In this document: piece after piece, positions 1 to 10,528 of the stretch
Layout of the letters: the number at the start of each line of letters is the position of its first letter
Position numbering within the stretch: the stretch's first letter is position 1
Origin: Phialophora verrucosa
Taxonomy: Eukaryota > Ascomycota > Eurotiomycetes > Chaetothyriales > Herpotrichiellaceae
Direction: 5' to 3'
Assembly (NCBI GenBank): GCA_002099365.1
Contig: MSED01000015.1
Coordinates: 2,728,001 to 2,792,000, forward strand
DNA: 64,000 nucleotides
Program-made: the position numbers and the translations under genes
The notes under the pieces: model-generated
What the model was told of the DNA's origin: nothing
Database searches by the model: none
What the model saw: only the letters and a program-made list of their open reading frames with translations

Positions 1-2
1 AC

Positions 3-371
3 CAAATTGAGAACCACCCACTTCTGCCCCAACAGGAGATTGTGGACCTTTGCAGAGATAAGGGCATCCACGTCACGGCTTACAGTCCTCTCGGCAGTAC
101 TGGGAGCCCTCTCATGAAAGATCCCCATGTGGTCAAACTGGCGGAGCACAAAGGTGTCACCCCCGGCTCCATCCTGCTGAGTTACCACATCGCCCGAGGC
201 AGCTCCGTCCTCGCCAAATCGGTCACACCATCTCGCATTGACGAGAACAAGAACATCGTGGACCTCTCGGAAAGTGATCTTGCGTCTCTGGCAGAAATCT
301 CCAAGACAGGCGTCACTCGATTTGTCTATCCGGAATTTGGCGTTGACTTTGGCTTCCCCGACAAGTCATGA
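3..371 (+). CDS. Aldo-keto reductase, 3' end only
   Basis: The frame is open from the window edge to a TGA at 369-371, so the N-terminal half lies outside. The visible part carries the AKR landmark around 'QIENHPLLPQ' followed by 'VTAYSPLGS', which corresponds to strands 6-7 of the TIM barrel. A late 'SVTPSRIDEN' segment resembles the NADPH-binding loop of the family (usual form K-S-x-x-P-x-R-I-x-E-N). This fits a fungal glycerol dehydrogenase/GCY1-like NADP-dependent carbonyl reductase. The catalytic Tyr and Lys would be upstream and cannot be checked. The exact substrate is unknown. Confidence 0.85.
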   Translation, partial: QIENHPLLPQQEIVDLCRDKGIHVTAYSPLGSTGSPLMKDPHVVKLAEHKGVTPGSILLSYHIARGSSVLAKSVTPSRIDENKNIVDLSESDLASLAEISKTGVTRFVYPEFGVDFGFPDKS

Positions 372-982
372 GTAGTCCTCCTCGAGGTATAGATTCTCAC
401 GCGGCACGTTGGTCAGGCAGCGGACAGCAAGCGAGTTGATGGGTGTTGCCGACTATTAAAATGCGTAGACTACATAGATCAGGCTTGCGGATTGGATAGC
501 ATGCGTGGGGCACAGAGATGTTAGAGGCACGTCAATACACCATGTATGGAGATCGGCTTGAAAAAGATTCGAATGTCCATAAAATCGCTTCCTGTTTGTG
601 AGCTTCTGCACTCCGCGGAGCCCAGGACGACGATGAATCAACATGACGGGCTGATCGGCGATTGCAAACCGTCGGCTCGGATGGTTAAACTGGAAGATCA
701 ACCGAACTGAGACCGCAACCCAGGTCTGCATGCAGGGATAGAGCGATCGATTCAACGAACCAATCGTGGATCTTCCGTTCTGGTGTCGGTGCATGAGCAG
801 CTTCCATTGACGCGATTCAAGTTGCTTGATCAGGTTGAATTTTAGGCTTCCCAGATCTACCGGAAGAGGCAAGAATCCTCGGTCTTTGTGGAATACTTCA
901 ACCTCGCCGGTTTTCCCTTGTGGCTATGGCCCATCAGCTCTCGCCCGACGACGCTCCACGCCACGAAATATCTCGATCGGCC

Positions 983-2230
983 ATGGGATCATACAGAGCT
1001 GGCCCGGAAAAGATGCTCAACATTGCGGTAGTCGGTTTGGGGCGAATGGTAAGCGCGGAGCCCCTTTCGGATCAAATCACAACCTCGCCACCTTCCACTA
1101 TCCTGACTCTCACTCACTCTTTGTGCAATAGGGCAAACGCCATGTCGCGACTCTTCAAACCCGAGTTCCTCGCGCCCGTGTCGTCGCCGTCTGCAGCATA
1201 GCGCCTCACGAAGTAGAATGGGCTCGGTCGAACCCCGACTACGTCGACTTCGGCGTTGCCGCGTACGACAGCTACGAGGAGATGCTCAACCACCCCGGTC
1301 TCCAAGCAGTTTGGGTCTCCACCAGCACGGACGTGCACGCCAGTCAAACGATCCAGGCCATTGAGAAGGGACTGCACGTTCTCTGCGAGAAGCCTCTAAG
1401 CACGGACTTGGATGAAGTACGTATTCTGACCAGCTTCCTACCCAGCGGGATGTTGGTGTCGTAACGTCCGACTGACGGATGATCCATTGTCGTCGCCTTG
1501 ACAGGTCTCTGCCGCCATCGAGGCAGCCAAATCCCGGCCAGACCTCAAAGTCATGGCCGGGTTCTCGCGTCGCTTCGACGCCTCCTACCGTGATGCATAT
1601 CAGAAAGTCCGAGCCGGCGCCATAGGAACACCATACCTGATCCGCAGCCAGACGGCCGATATTTTGGACGAAACGGGCTTCTTCATCGCCTACGCCAAAC
1701 GCAACGGCAGCATCTTCGTCGACTGCACCATCCACGACATCGACCTGGCCTTGTGGTTCCTTGACAACCCTGCCCCGAAGACTTGTTTCGCGGTCGGGAC
1801 GTTGAAGCACCATCCCGAACTCGCCGAGTCGAACGACGTGGACAACGGGGTCGCCGTCGTGGAATTCCACGGCGGCAAGATCGCCTACTTCCTCGCGAGC
1901 CGCACGCAGGCCCACGGACACGACGTGTGCACCGAAATCTCCGGCACCGAGGGCAAGTTGATGGTCAATGTCGTTCCGAGGGCCAACAACGTCGTGCTCG
2001 CAGACAAACTTGGCATGAGACATGAAGTCCAGCCGGAATATTGGCAGAGGTTCGAAGACGCCTTTGCCACCGAAGCACGCGAGTTTGTACAGAGCGTGCT
2101 CGAGAACAAGGACGTCCCCTTGCCCCTGGAGGGCGGATACATGGTGATGAAGATCGCGCGGGCGTTGCAGGAGAGTTTCCTCACGGGGCAGGCCGTCAAG
2201 TTCGACGGACAAGGCAACAGAGTCGAATAG
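983..2230 (+). CDS. Gfo/Idh/MocA oxidoreductase (inositol dehydrogenase-like)
   Basis: Three exons: 983-1048, 1132-1416 and 1505-2230, 358 residues. The Rossmann dinucleotide motif VVGLGRMG is split by intron 1 after the Met, so splicing rebuilds it. The second exon ends just after the family signature CEKPLSTD. Exon 3 has FVDCTIHDIDLALW, whose Asp/His pair matches the catalytic D-x-x-x-H of myo-inositol 2-dehydrogenases. It probably oxidises a cyclitol or sugar with NAD(P)+. In-frame ATGs also exist at 926 and 1013; 983 is chosen because it leaves a short N-terminus before the nucleotide fold. The neighbouring reductase is on the same strand, but no functional link is visible. Confidence 0.85.
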
Positions 2231-2894
2231 AAGACGACTTGTGATGTCATCGGGAGCGGCACAGATGATGACATGTAGTCAGTTCCATTGCATAAACAGT
2301 GTACTTGGGTTGACTCTCGTTGCGATGCGATATGACGGACGCTCGTTGCGATGTGAAATGACGGACGTCGTCGTTCCAACGATCCGAACCGGTGATTATG
2401 ACGTCTCCTTCCATCAATCAGCCGATCTGATCTCTGTTTTCTTTGTGCAAAATGCGAGGTGAAAAACATATCATTGAGCCCCTTACTTATGTGTGAGGAG
2501 AAGAGAAGAGAAGAGAAGAGAAGAGACAGACCCATCAACAAAGAGCCCTGATCCTAATGATCCAATCCCATGCCGTGAAACCATCATGCACAAAAAGGCC
2601 CGGGTTCTGTTCGTCCTGCCCGCAGAACATCCACCACCCGAACGGAAGAGAACGCTGTTGAAGCAAGAAAAGAAATAGAATGAAAATGAAGGACCACCGC
2701 CATCATCGCTGATCATTTCGTTCGCCCTTCACAATGTATTTCTGAGTGACCGTCCACCACACACGAGGGGGCACGGAGGTCAATGCACTCAGCGTCGATC
2801 CGTTTCTCTATTGCGGATAGCATCGTTATTCAATGCTGGTGATTGGGTCGGTGCGTTTCGGAGACAAATTGGCATGACGGGGCTATTCCTGAAC
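2231..2894. other. Intergenic spacer with (AAGAG)n tract
   Basis: No convincing gene is present between the MocA-type gene and copy 1 of the orphan family; the two genes are convergent here. The only structure I see is a short purine repeat of AAGAG units at about 2499-2526. Short open frames across it come from that repeat and lack conserved motifs. Confidence 0.5.
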
Positions 2895-3979
2895 CTATGC
2901 CTGGTTTTGTTGCTGATTCTGTGCCTGGATCTGTTGCTGGCTCGGTGGCTGGTTCGGTTGCTGACCGTGTTGATGCTGATGTTGCGCATGCTGCTGCGGA
3001 TAAGTCACCGTGGCCTGACCGTGCTGCTGGGGTTGATTCAACAGAGGCGCCCCCAGGTTCGTCCCCGGCATTTGTTGCGGAACGCCTTGCAGAATCTGAA
3101 GGCCCGGGTGGGCTTGGTGGAGAACGGTCCCGGGACCTCCGAGATGCTGTCTCGCCACCACAGCTGGGTCAAGTGCAGGGACCTGCGCGCGTACGGGCTC
3201 ACCCCGATTAACGCGAGCTTGGACAATACGGGCTCTGGTTGCTTGAGCTCGCGTGCCTGCTGGGGGAGGTCGATGGGCTGGGATACCGGCAGGCGCGACA
3301 TTGGGGAGCAGGTCGTTCCAGTGCAGGCGCAGTTCGTCCAAGGTGCCGATCTCGATCTGACCGACGTGGCCGCCGACGTTCCCCCTGACTGTCCAGCGGC
3401 TCCAGGGGTTGTCTCTCTTCGGCAAGCCGATGATCTTCTCCATCTCTTCTGGTCCTGACGCGTAGTCGGACCAGGAAAAGCCTGCGGGGTGGACGATGAG
3501 GAATTGAAGGTCTTCGGGTTTTCTCAGCACGGGTCGAGTATCCTGCGTGATGGAGCCCTGATAGTGTCGAACATTGGCCGGTCCGTACTGCAGGGTGAGT
3601 ACCATTCCAGTCTCTGGATGGAAGAACTCGTCGGTCTGCTCGAAAGCTGAGTAGCCAAGGTCCACGTAGGCCATCTTGTAGAATTTGGTGGATCGGTAGT
3701 TTGGCTGCTTTAGAAGTCTACACAAGAGTCATTAGTACATGGAAGGTGGAAGGCAGACATCAGTAGGGCGGTCGGTGGAGGGGCGGCCGCTGGCGGAAAC
3801 GAGCAGGAGACAAGACATCGTGCTCAGCCCAGCGAGCACCGCGTGGACGCACACACGACAGCGACAGCGCGGAGGGGCAGCAGCGGTCAACGGCCTTCAC
3901 AAAGAGTTCTCCAAGGCTGGAGGCAAGTCTGCCGACCTGCGTGAAGATGAAAGATTGGAACTCACCCTGTGTAGACCAT
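2895..3979 (-). CDS. Orphan-family protein, copy 1 (Gln/Pro-rich tail)
   Basis: Two exons: 3979-3966 (five codons) and 3717-2895, joined at phase 2 across a 248-nt intron that ends TACTAATGAC...GTGTAG. The product is 278 residues. I do not recognise the family. Residues about 12-140 align by eye with the two neighbouring genes: KFYKM at 16, F-x-x-x-D-E-F-F-H-P at 30-39, SGPEEMEKIIG near 92-102, W-S-R-W at 110-113 and LDELRLHW near 131-138. The rest is low-complexity Gln/Pro/His, with several QQ and NQ runs at the C-terminus. No signal peptide or membrane segment is visible. A nuclear or scaffold role would be a guess. This is the only one of the three copies whose reading frame looks undamaged. 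Confidence 0.7.
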
Positions 3980-4249
3980 CTTGACGGCTGGTGGTGTTGC
4001 TCTTGCGCTAGTCGTAATAGGTTAGCGTGAAATGTGTGGTCCAATGATCGTTGCGAAAACCGCCGCAAATGCGTGTGTGTGATTGGCTGAATGAAGGTGT
4101 GTGATGGCGAACAAAGAAATACAATGTGACTTTGGTACCTGGTCTTGACCTTCTTGCTTGCTGTGGCAAACGTTGAGGAAGTCTCGAGCAATTATATCGA
4201 GCACAAGGAGCCACGTGTGACACTCGTAAACGTCACTACTTTTGCCAAG

Positions 4250-4925
4250 CACGAGTGGTCCGCCGCGCGTTTGTCACTGGGTCGAGAAATTAACACAGGC
4301 GCGGGCTTGGTCGATGTGAACAATAGCGTTTGCGGTTGCACAAAAGCCCTGACAGCACAGCGAGATGGTTTACCGCTTGCCCGCCAGAGGAGCAGGCGCG
4401 GAGTCCCGCACAGGTTCGCGAGTATAAACAGCACCAACCTACTCTGAATGGTGGAGAAATACTGCTGGCAGACCTTAGTGCAGTCGGTAAGTAGAAGAAG
4501 TCGTCCATCAGGCAAGAGAGTGGTGCATTCTGAATACGTATTTCTGGGAGCATGAATGGAAACGCGACGTCTGATGAAGAACCGACACTCCCCCGCGTAG
4601 TTACTATTACTACCGCCGGCTAGACAAGTAAGCCTGCAAACAGACCAGCCGTGAAACCCACAATGAAAACAAAGCCGAACGTAAGACCGTCGAGAACAGA
4701 GCCCACAATGACCAGTACAAACGGGAAACCACAAACCGCCATATGTAATGCAGAGAAAAGGAACCACAGCTCGGACGCTTCTGTTGCCGAGAAAAAAGGA
4801 TGCCTGAAACCCGAACTTTACCACCACCGCCGCCGCCATTAGCTCCAGGGAGCGTCTACCTCCATCAAGACAGGTCCATGGGCTGTCAAGGGATGGCTAC
4901 TGCTTCCCGAGCACCGTGGGCAAAC
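4250..4925. other. Spacer between orphan copies 1 and 2
   Basis: No gene with recognisable motifs. On the minus strand, an open stretch from about 4795 to a TAG at 4620 encodes a very hydrophobic, Gly-spaced segment (an ATG at 4742 would give 40 residues). A possible acceptor, GTTTCAG, lies just before it. It could be the last exon of a small membrane protein or chance, and I cannot join it to an upstream exon. A TATA-like GTATAAAC lies near 4422. Confidence 0.25.
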
Positions 4926-6190
4926 TCATATGACAGCATGCTCGTCATTTGCTCTGTCGCCAGCATCGTTGCCGTTGTCGGGTTGCTGTTGTTGAGGCAT
5001 CTGTTCTCCCAAGTGCCAGGGCTGGGTCTGCGGTTGGTACAATGCTTGCTGAGTGGGATGCTGTAGTGTCATGGCCGACTGAGGTTGCTGAGGCGCTTGC
5101 TGTCTAAGTAAGGCGTTACCTGCGGTGCCGTAGCAGAAGTTGGTGGCGTGAGGAGGAGTCGGCCCCTGCGTCGCACTTTGTGGGAAGCTATGTAGTTGCG
5201 ACTGATAGCCGAATCGAGGGGCGTCGAGATTGAGCAGGTCGGTGTATGGATTCTGCTGGAAGGCCGAATCCTCCGGGTATTGCTGGTTAAATCGAGGGGG
5301 GACGGACCAACTGGAGTACGAGGGGTTGGGCGGGAGCTGATTTCCGTATTGTTGTTGCGGGCCAAGGGAGACACCAGGATAGCCGAGACTGGGAAGAGGA
5401 TTGTGAGCCGGTGAAGCCATGGGTCGTGTCGAAGAGCGTCTCCGAGACTCAGTAGCTCCGCTTAGCGATCCCTCTCTGACCGGAGTCCCCAGGTTTGAGC
5501 CCTGGGTGGATTTGCGCTTGCGGCCTTTGGCCTTATTGCCTCGAGCCTGCTCTTCGTCGCTTTGCCAGCCTGGACCGGGAACATCTTCATCGTCAGATTC
5601 CGCTCGCGCTGGCCACCTACTGTTCCACTCGGTGCGGACTTCGTCGAGATTGCCTAGGGTCTCCCAAGCAGTCGGTTGGTCAGGATCAGAGCTGGGTCTT
5701 GGTCGAAGGAGCTTCCAATGTCTCCAGGGGTCACCTCCCTTGCTGGCCCCAACCAGCTGTTCCATCTCCTTAGGACCGGTCGCGAGGCTGAGATTGGATA
5801 GGCGGTTGTTGCTGTCGACGCTTTCATCGGCCGCCTTGAATCGAAGACTCTCTCTCGGCGGATTGTACGGTCGACGTGGTTTGTCTTGCCGGCCTGAAAT
5901 TTTGACATTGTGGTAGACAAGCTTGAGACGCTGCCCGTCGTCGTGCTCGAACACATCGCCCTCTTGGAAGCGGAGAATTCTGGGTCCTGATTGGCCATCT
6001 TGTAGAATTTGACGTCGTTGGTAGATTTCTGTTTGTATAGCCTATGAGATTTTGTGTCAGCGCGTTACACTTGGGCATATCTTCATAGAAATGAGGACAA
6101 AGAAATTCAATGGAAGCAGGATTTTCCTGAGGTTTGAAGTAAACCTCAGCAGGTAGAGGAGGACGCTCACTTTGCTTCTCGGCCACCCAT
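4926..6190 (-). pseudogene. Orphan-family protein, copy 2, with apparent 1-nt frameshift
   Basis: The proposed structure parallels copy 1: a tiny exon at 6190-6171, a 129-nt intron (6170-6042, GTGAGC...CTGAC...CATAG) and a long exon at 6041-4926. Exon 1 leads into a frame giving KFYKMANQ, the same block as copy 1. The rest of the conserved domain (FQEGDVFEHDDG, ATGPKEMEQLVG, W-R-H-W, LDEVRTEW) continues in the neighbouring frame, and the switch falls near 5983-5990. One extra base there would restore a 378-residue product. The C-terminal half is Gln/Pro/Ser-rich and has a basic KGRKRKS stretch that could be a nuclear signal. A sequencing error is as possible as a real lesion, so the pseudogene label is provisional. 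Confidence 0.55.
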
Positions 6191-7301
6191 TTGTTGGTCC
6201 ATTGCCTGAGCCGTTCCAGGACTCATCTCTTGGGCCATCTCAGCGAGGTGCGGCTGTGGAAATGTCGGCTGTCGAAAGGACAGAAGGGATACAATGATTC
6301 AGAGTATGCAATCGGTGAGAACGGGGAAGTCAACGACGAATCGCTCAAGAATAATGGAGATTGCGAGATGAGTACAAAGCCAGCATGGACCTTACAGGAA
6401 GCCAGGTTTTGTAGTGCGGGCCTACCAGGATTGCTTGATAATCACCAAATAGCAGAATATGAGATTGTTATCGTTTGTCAATCATCCCATATTGATCCTC
6501 GCTGGATCCTGTTTGGTGATTGCCGGTGAAGGGGACTTCGTGCCAAACTGCGCGCCAGACTACGCAAGAAGCACATCTTGCGCAAGCAGTCGCGTGTCAA
6601 TATTCACATTTTAAGTTTGTGGTCGAGAAGGCACAGTTGTGTGAGAGATGGAGGAGAGGGAAGTTCTGAATCCTAGGTGGCAGACTAGGTCAAAGGCTGA
6701 TGTAGCTGGAATGATGGATCGACGTTTCGCGGTGGAATAGATGGTGGAGTAGAGCTTGGAGGGTGTTCTTGCATGATCGAGGCCGCGGAACTGTCGGCAT
6801 GAGGGCCGTGAAGAGCTCATCGAGATGTTGGTGACAAGATATTGAGACTCGCTGTAGTAGGCGATGTAGTATCTCCCTGCCCTGCAACGCAGCACTGTGA
6901 TCGTAGAGTTACCGCAGAGAGGATCAGAGAAGAGAAGGAAACGTTTGTTTGAAGCGTATACGTAAGCAGGAAGGAGAATGATGGTTGGGGCTGGGGTTGG
7001 GAAGAGATATTCGCGGTAGAACGAGGCCATTGATTCGCAAGTAATAGGCAGCTGTGGGTAGAGTGACTGTGACTGATCATGTACAAAATTGTGTGCTCAG
7101 ATCAGAGCTGATGATGCTCCGTGATTGCAGTTATGCAATATTCCAAAATGCTGCCTAATCTGGCCTGATCTGCCTCCGAAGTGCTCCTGCAATCGGTGTG
7201 GCCCAGGTGCATAGCTGGCGATGATGGCCTCCTGAGCAAGTGGTAATTCAGGGCTGTAGGAATGGTGGAGCGATATCCTATTCAGCAACGGCGCCAGGTT
7301 C
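6191..7301. other. Spacer between orphan copies 2 and 3
   Basis: A 1.1-kb spacer. A minus-strand open frame at 7030-6611 starts with ATG and could encode 139 residues, but it shows no domain, no Q-rich tail and none of the orphan-family blocks. I do not call it a gene. The plus-strand frame at 6191-6529 also has no recognisable content. Confidence 0.3.
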
Positions 7302-8202
7302 CTATTGTCCATCGCGTTCCCCGTCCTCATCCGCAGTACTGACGACGTGGTGCGCATCGTGATAGCGTTGTCGGACTTCTGCCATCGTACCCAAGTCCTG
7401 ACCGTTCCGGAAGACATGCCAGTACTACCACCAGTAGCTGTTTGAGCGTTGATACTCGCCACGAATTGTCTGAACGGCACGGTGTAACTGCTCTGGGCCA
7501 GTCGCAAAAAGACGCTCCCCGTTGCTGGCTGTGAGAGGAGTCCCGTCTGGGTTCAGGAGGCCCCATCCCTCACGCCCCGCTGCCTCTCTGTGTTCGACCG
7601 GGCTTCCGTTGGCGTCGTACTCAATGCGGAGTCGCAGGCCAGTGTCATGGATGAAGACATCGCCTGGCTGGAAGGCGTTGGCCTCTTGAGACGGGCGAGA
7701 GATCAGATGGCTGAACTTGATGCTGTAGGCATTCTTGTAAGGATACCCGGCGCGTTGATTTGGGCTGGATCGTCGTTAGCTCGTCAACACCGAAGACGCC
7801 GTCGTCATCAAGGTGAATTCAACAATGCCAATGGTGCAATAAACGGGCAAGCACATTCACATCATATGTGCATCACAGTCGATGCAGCTAAGAAGGTCGA
7901 TGGCCCTGTGATGCGCCCAAAACATCGCTCGTACCAGAGACATCTCCAAACGGCTTGTTCTGAGCATGCGGCACCGTAGACACATGCCTGTCAACCTGAG
8001 GGGGAAGACTTAGGGTGAAAGATTCGCACAGGACACGTCCCAGGCATCACGAGCACAGTGAACTGGCATAGATCCGTAAGAGAATCTCTCACTGGTCGAT
8101 CCCTTGTGCATCACCGTGATCCAGATTGGATGATGATGAGAAAGAGGGACAACAGTGAAATGCAGCAGGGGAAGACAAGGAGAAAGCGACTTACTCGGCC
8201 AT
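7302..8202 (-). pseudogene. Orphan-family protein, copy 3, interrupted by in-frame TAG
   Basis: Exon 1 is only eight bases, 8202-8195 (ATGGCCGA). The 430-nt intron runs from GTAAGT to AGCTAACGACGATCCAG (8194-7765), and exon 2 starts at 7764. The phase-2 junction matches copies 1 and 2. The domain reads KF, then FQPGDVFIHDTG at residues 34-45 and ATGPEQL at 90-96, and stops at TAG (7427-7425) after residue 115. The same frame stays open for 40 more codons, to 7302, and contains the expected W-H-V-F and LGTMAEVRQRY blocks. The TAG sits inside the W-x-x-W pair of the other copies. The Gln-rich tail is absent. A premature stop is the likely reading; a genuine short protein ending here is the alternative. 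Confidence 0.55.
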
Positions 8203-8365
8203 GTCGAGGAAGGAAGCTCAAGCGAGCGAGTCTTGGTTGGAGGCGGCTATTGCCGGCGCTAGTGTCGGTGCAGTGATGAAAGCGTGTCCACAAGAGACAG
8301 AACAACTTGCTGGGTTGAAGTTGTCGCAGGAAAGTTGTGAGCAAGAAAGAAACAGAAACATCAAG

Positions 8366-9202
8366 ATGGTAAAATCGACGCAAATAGCTAGGCTAGATGG
8401 TGAGCCTCCCACTGCGGTTTTCGGCGTGTCACTTAACGGAAGAGGGCTGACCGCGCATCCACTCTCCAGGCCTCATGCTCGCAGCTTCAGTTGATGATGA
8501 GCAGGTACGTATTGCTACAGCGAGTCAGAATCTATGGAGATGAGGCTCACAGGAGGACTCGCAGGTCGAGACAGAACTGGCGGAGGTCAAGTCGCAGGCA
8601 AAGATGATCTTCAGACGGCTGAACCGCAACTCGGAACAACAAGCAAGCATAGAGTCAGGACAATACACGTTACAGTGAGGCAACAACCGAGTTATATGCG
8701 TCTGGATCCATGACACTGACAAATCCCCAATAGCTACATCATCACCGACTCGGTGTGCTTCCTTTGCATATGCGACCGATCCTATCCTCGAAAACTCGCA
8801 TTTACCTACCTCTCCGACCTTGCGCAAGAATTTACCACCATATACCCCTCACAACAGTATCTTTCCGCGACATTGCGCCCTTACGCGTTTGTCGAGTTCG
8901 ACACCTTCATACAGCGGACGAAGAAGACGTACCAAGACAGTCGTGCGAGCGCGAACCTGGACAAGCTGAACGATGAGCTGAAGGATGTCACCAAGGTCAT
9001 GACCAAGAACATCGAGGATCTACTGTACCGCGGGGACAGCCTCGAACGAATGGGCGAAATGAGCGGACGGTTACGTGAAGACAGCAAGAAATACAGGAAA
9101 GCCGCAGTAAGGATAAACTGGGAGCTGATGCTCAAACAGTACGGTCCGTTTGTTGGGGTCGGTCTGGTCATTTTGTTCTTCCTCATCTGGAGATTTTGGT
9201 AG
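8366..9202 (+). CDS. SEC22: Sec22-type R-SNARE (ER-Golgi)
   Basis: Four exons, 8366-8399, 8470-8504, 8553-8674 and 8734-9202, give 219 residues, the usual length for Sec22. The N-terminal longin domain begins with MVKSTQIARLDG and continues through the short exons. The SNARE helix covers roughly residues 135-190, with the zero-layer arginine in LLYRGDSLERMG. A single C-terminal transmembrane segment ends in FLIWRFW, which suits a tail-anchored protein. It acts as a vesicle SNARE between ER and Golgi in both directions. It is tail-to-tail with ELP5, about 155 bp apart. Confidence 0.95.
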
Positions 9203-9357
9203 AACGGCCGATGGAAAATCGAACATTTTTGTGGGATGGGGGCAAGGGAGGGAACCATCGAAACAGCGTGCATATGATATCCTTTGGCGGGCACTGCTGG
9301 GGCGGTTCTGGAAGTTGGAACGGTCGAAGCTGGGTCAAATGGTCGATTGCATCATGG

Positions 9358-10528
9358 TCAGATCTCATCCTCTTCCTCATCGAAGTCGTCTTCGACACCC
9401 ATGTCATACAAGATCCTGCCACCCTCACCTCCGCCTCCCGCCTTCTGAGCGTCGAAGTACGGCAATACCACGCCTTCGCGCTCTAACCGCTGCCTCTCCG
9501 TCAACCCTAGCTCGAAGGTCATCCCTGACAACTCTTGATCCCCGTCTGCTGCCTCGTCCTTTGGTTTGCGGAAATGTGGATGATCATCCAACAGGATGAC
9601 GATTTCCCGGAATGCCTGAATTCCGGATGTCCTCCCGGCAGTCGCTGCCGTTGGCAAAAAGAACCACTCCCTTACGCCCCGTCCACTCTTCCTTCGGTGC
9701 TCCAGTTCCAGCACGATTCCTCTCTCGCCGGGCCTCATGTCTGCCGATGGTTTAGGCTTCAGCCCAACTATCACACCTTCAATTTCCCCAGACAGACCAA
9801 ACGACGGCGAGGCAAGGGATTTTGCCCGGGCAGCTTTCTCAGCGAGCAGAATGGCCAGTGAGTGGACTGTTATAACGGTGGTGGCGAGGTAAGAAAGAAG
9901 CGACAGCGGTGACGGACTGTACCCATGTGGGGGTCCAGTACTTGAAGGCGGAGAAGGCAGTGGCACATCGGCGTGATAAACCGCGACTACCGAGACCTGA
10001 GGTGGCTGCTCGTGCTCAGCTCTGCTAGGCTGGAGGGCCGGTGGCTGAAGAAGCGAGGAGAGGAATGCTGTCAAGCTCAGATTATTTGCCGGGTCCGTTG
10101 ACAGCGAGGCCAAGGTTGTGAGGGAGTCCAGGGTCACAAGAAATCCTGGCAACAATCTCATCAGCATAGGGCATGAAGAAGAACCAGAAACAATGTGGTC
10201 CAAACATACTCTTCCCAGCATTTCGTTTGAAGACATCGGCCAGATCTTGCGCTACCTTCTGCAATCCTGCTCTCCCCCCCACATCGTGCCCGGGCAGGAA
10301 ATAATTGACGTTCGCGGGCTTCACGACCGTCTCAAATGCTAGAAATACCGTAGTCACCACTTTCGAAAGCTTCGCCCGACGCAGGTATTCTCGCAACAAC
10401 GGTTTGGCCGGCTGCTCTAATGTGTCGAGGACAAGTGTGAAAGGCGAAGTCTGAGATTGTTGGGAAAGAAGTTTTGAGATCAACAGCAGATTATGTGTTC
10501 TTCGGTGCTGGAGATTCGTGTGCGCCAT
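9358..10528 (-). CDS. ELP5: Elongator complex subunit Elp5
   Basis: Two exons, 10528-10210 and 10145-9358, separated by a 64-nt intron (GTATGT...GCCAG), give 368 residues. The N-terminus (HRRTHNLLLISKLLS, then FTLVLDTLEQ) and an acidic C-terminus (DDFDEEEDEI) match fungal Elp5/Iki1. Together with Elp4 and Elp6 it forms the RecA-like ring of Elongator, which is needed for wobble-uridine modification of tRNA. As in the family, no intact Walker A motif is visible. An upstream in-frame start at 10591 would add 21 residues; the ATG at 10528 is preferred because it begins just before the conserved block. Confidence 0.85.

Noticed and set aside
1286..2212. 308-codon minus-strand open frame
   Set aside because: It is antisense to exon 3 of the MocA-type gene, which has clear family motifs; GC-rich codon bias opens the opposite strand.
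4192..4839. 215-codon minus-strand frame
   Set aside because: Long but without domain or composition of a real protein; a neighbouring frame has the more coherent hydrophobic stretch, and neither is confirmed.
6611..7030. Fourth orphan-family copy between copies 2 and 3
   Set aside because: The 139-codon frame lacks all shared blocks; only a weak F-Y near its start recalls KFYKM.
2895..8202. Repeat-induced point mutation as the cause of the broken orphan copies
   Set aside because: The copies are too diverged at DNA level to be recent targets, and one lesion is a 1-nt indel, which RIP does not cause.
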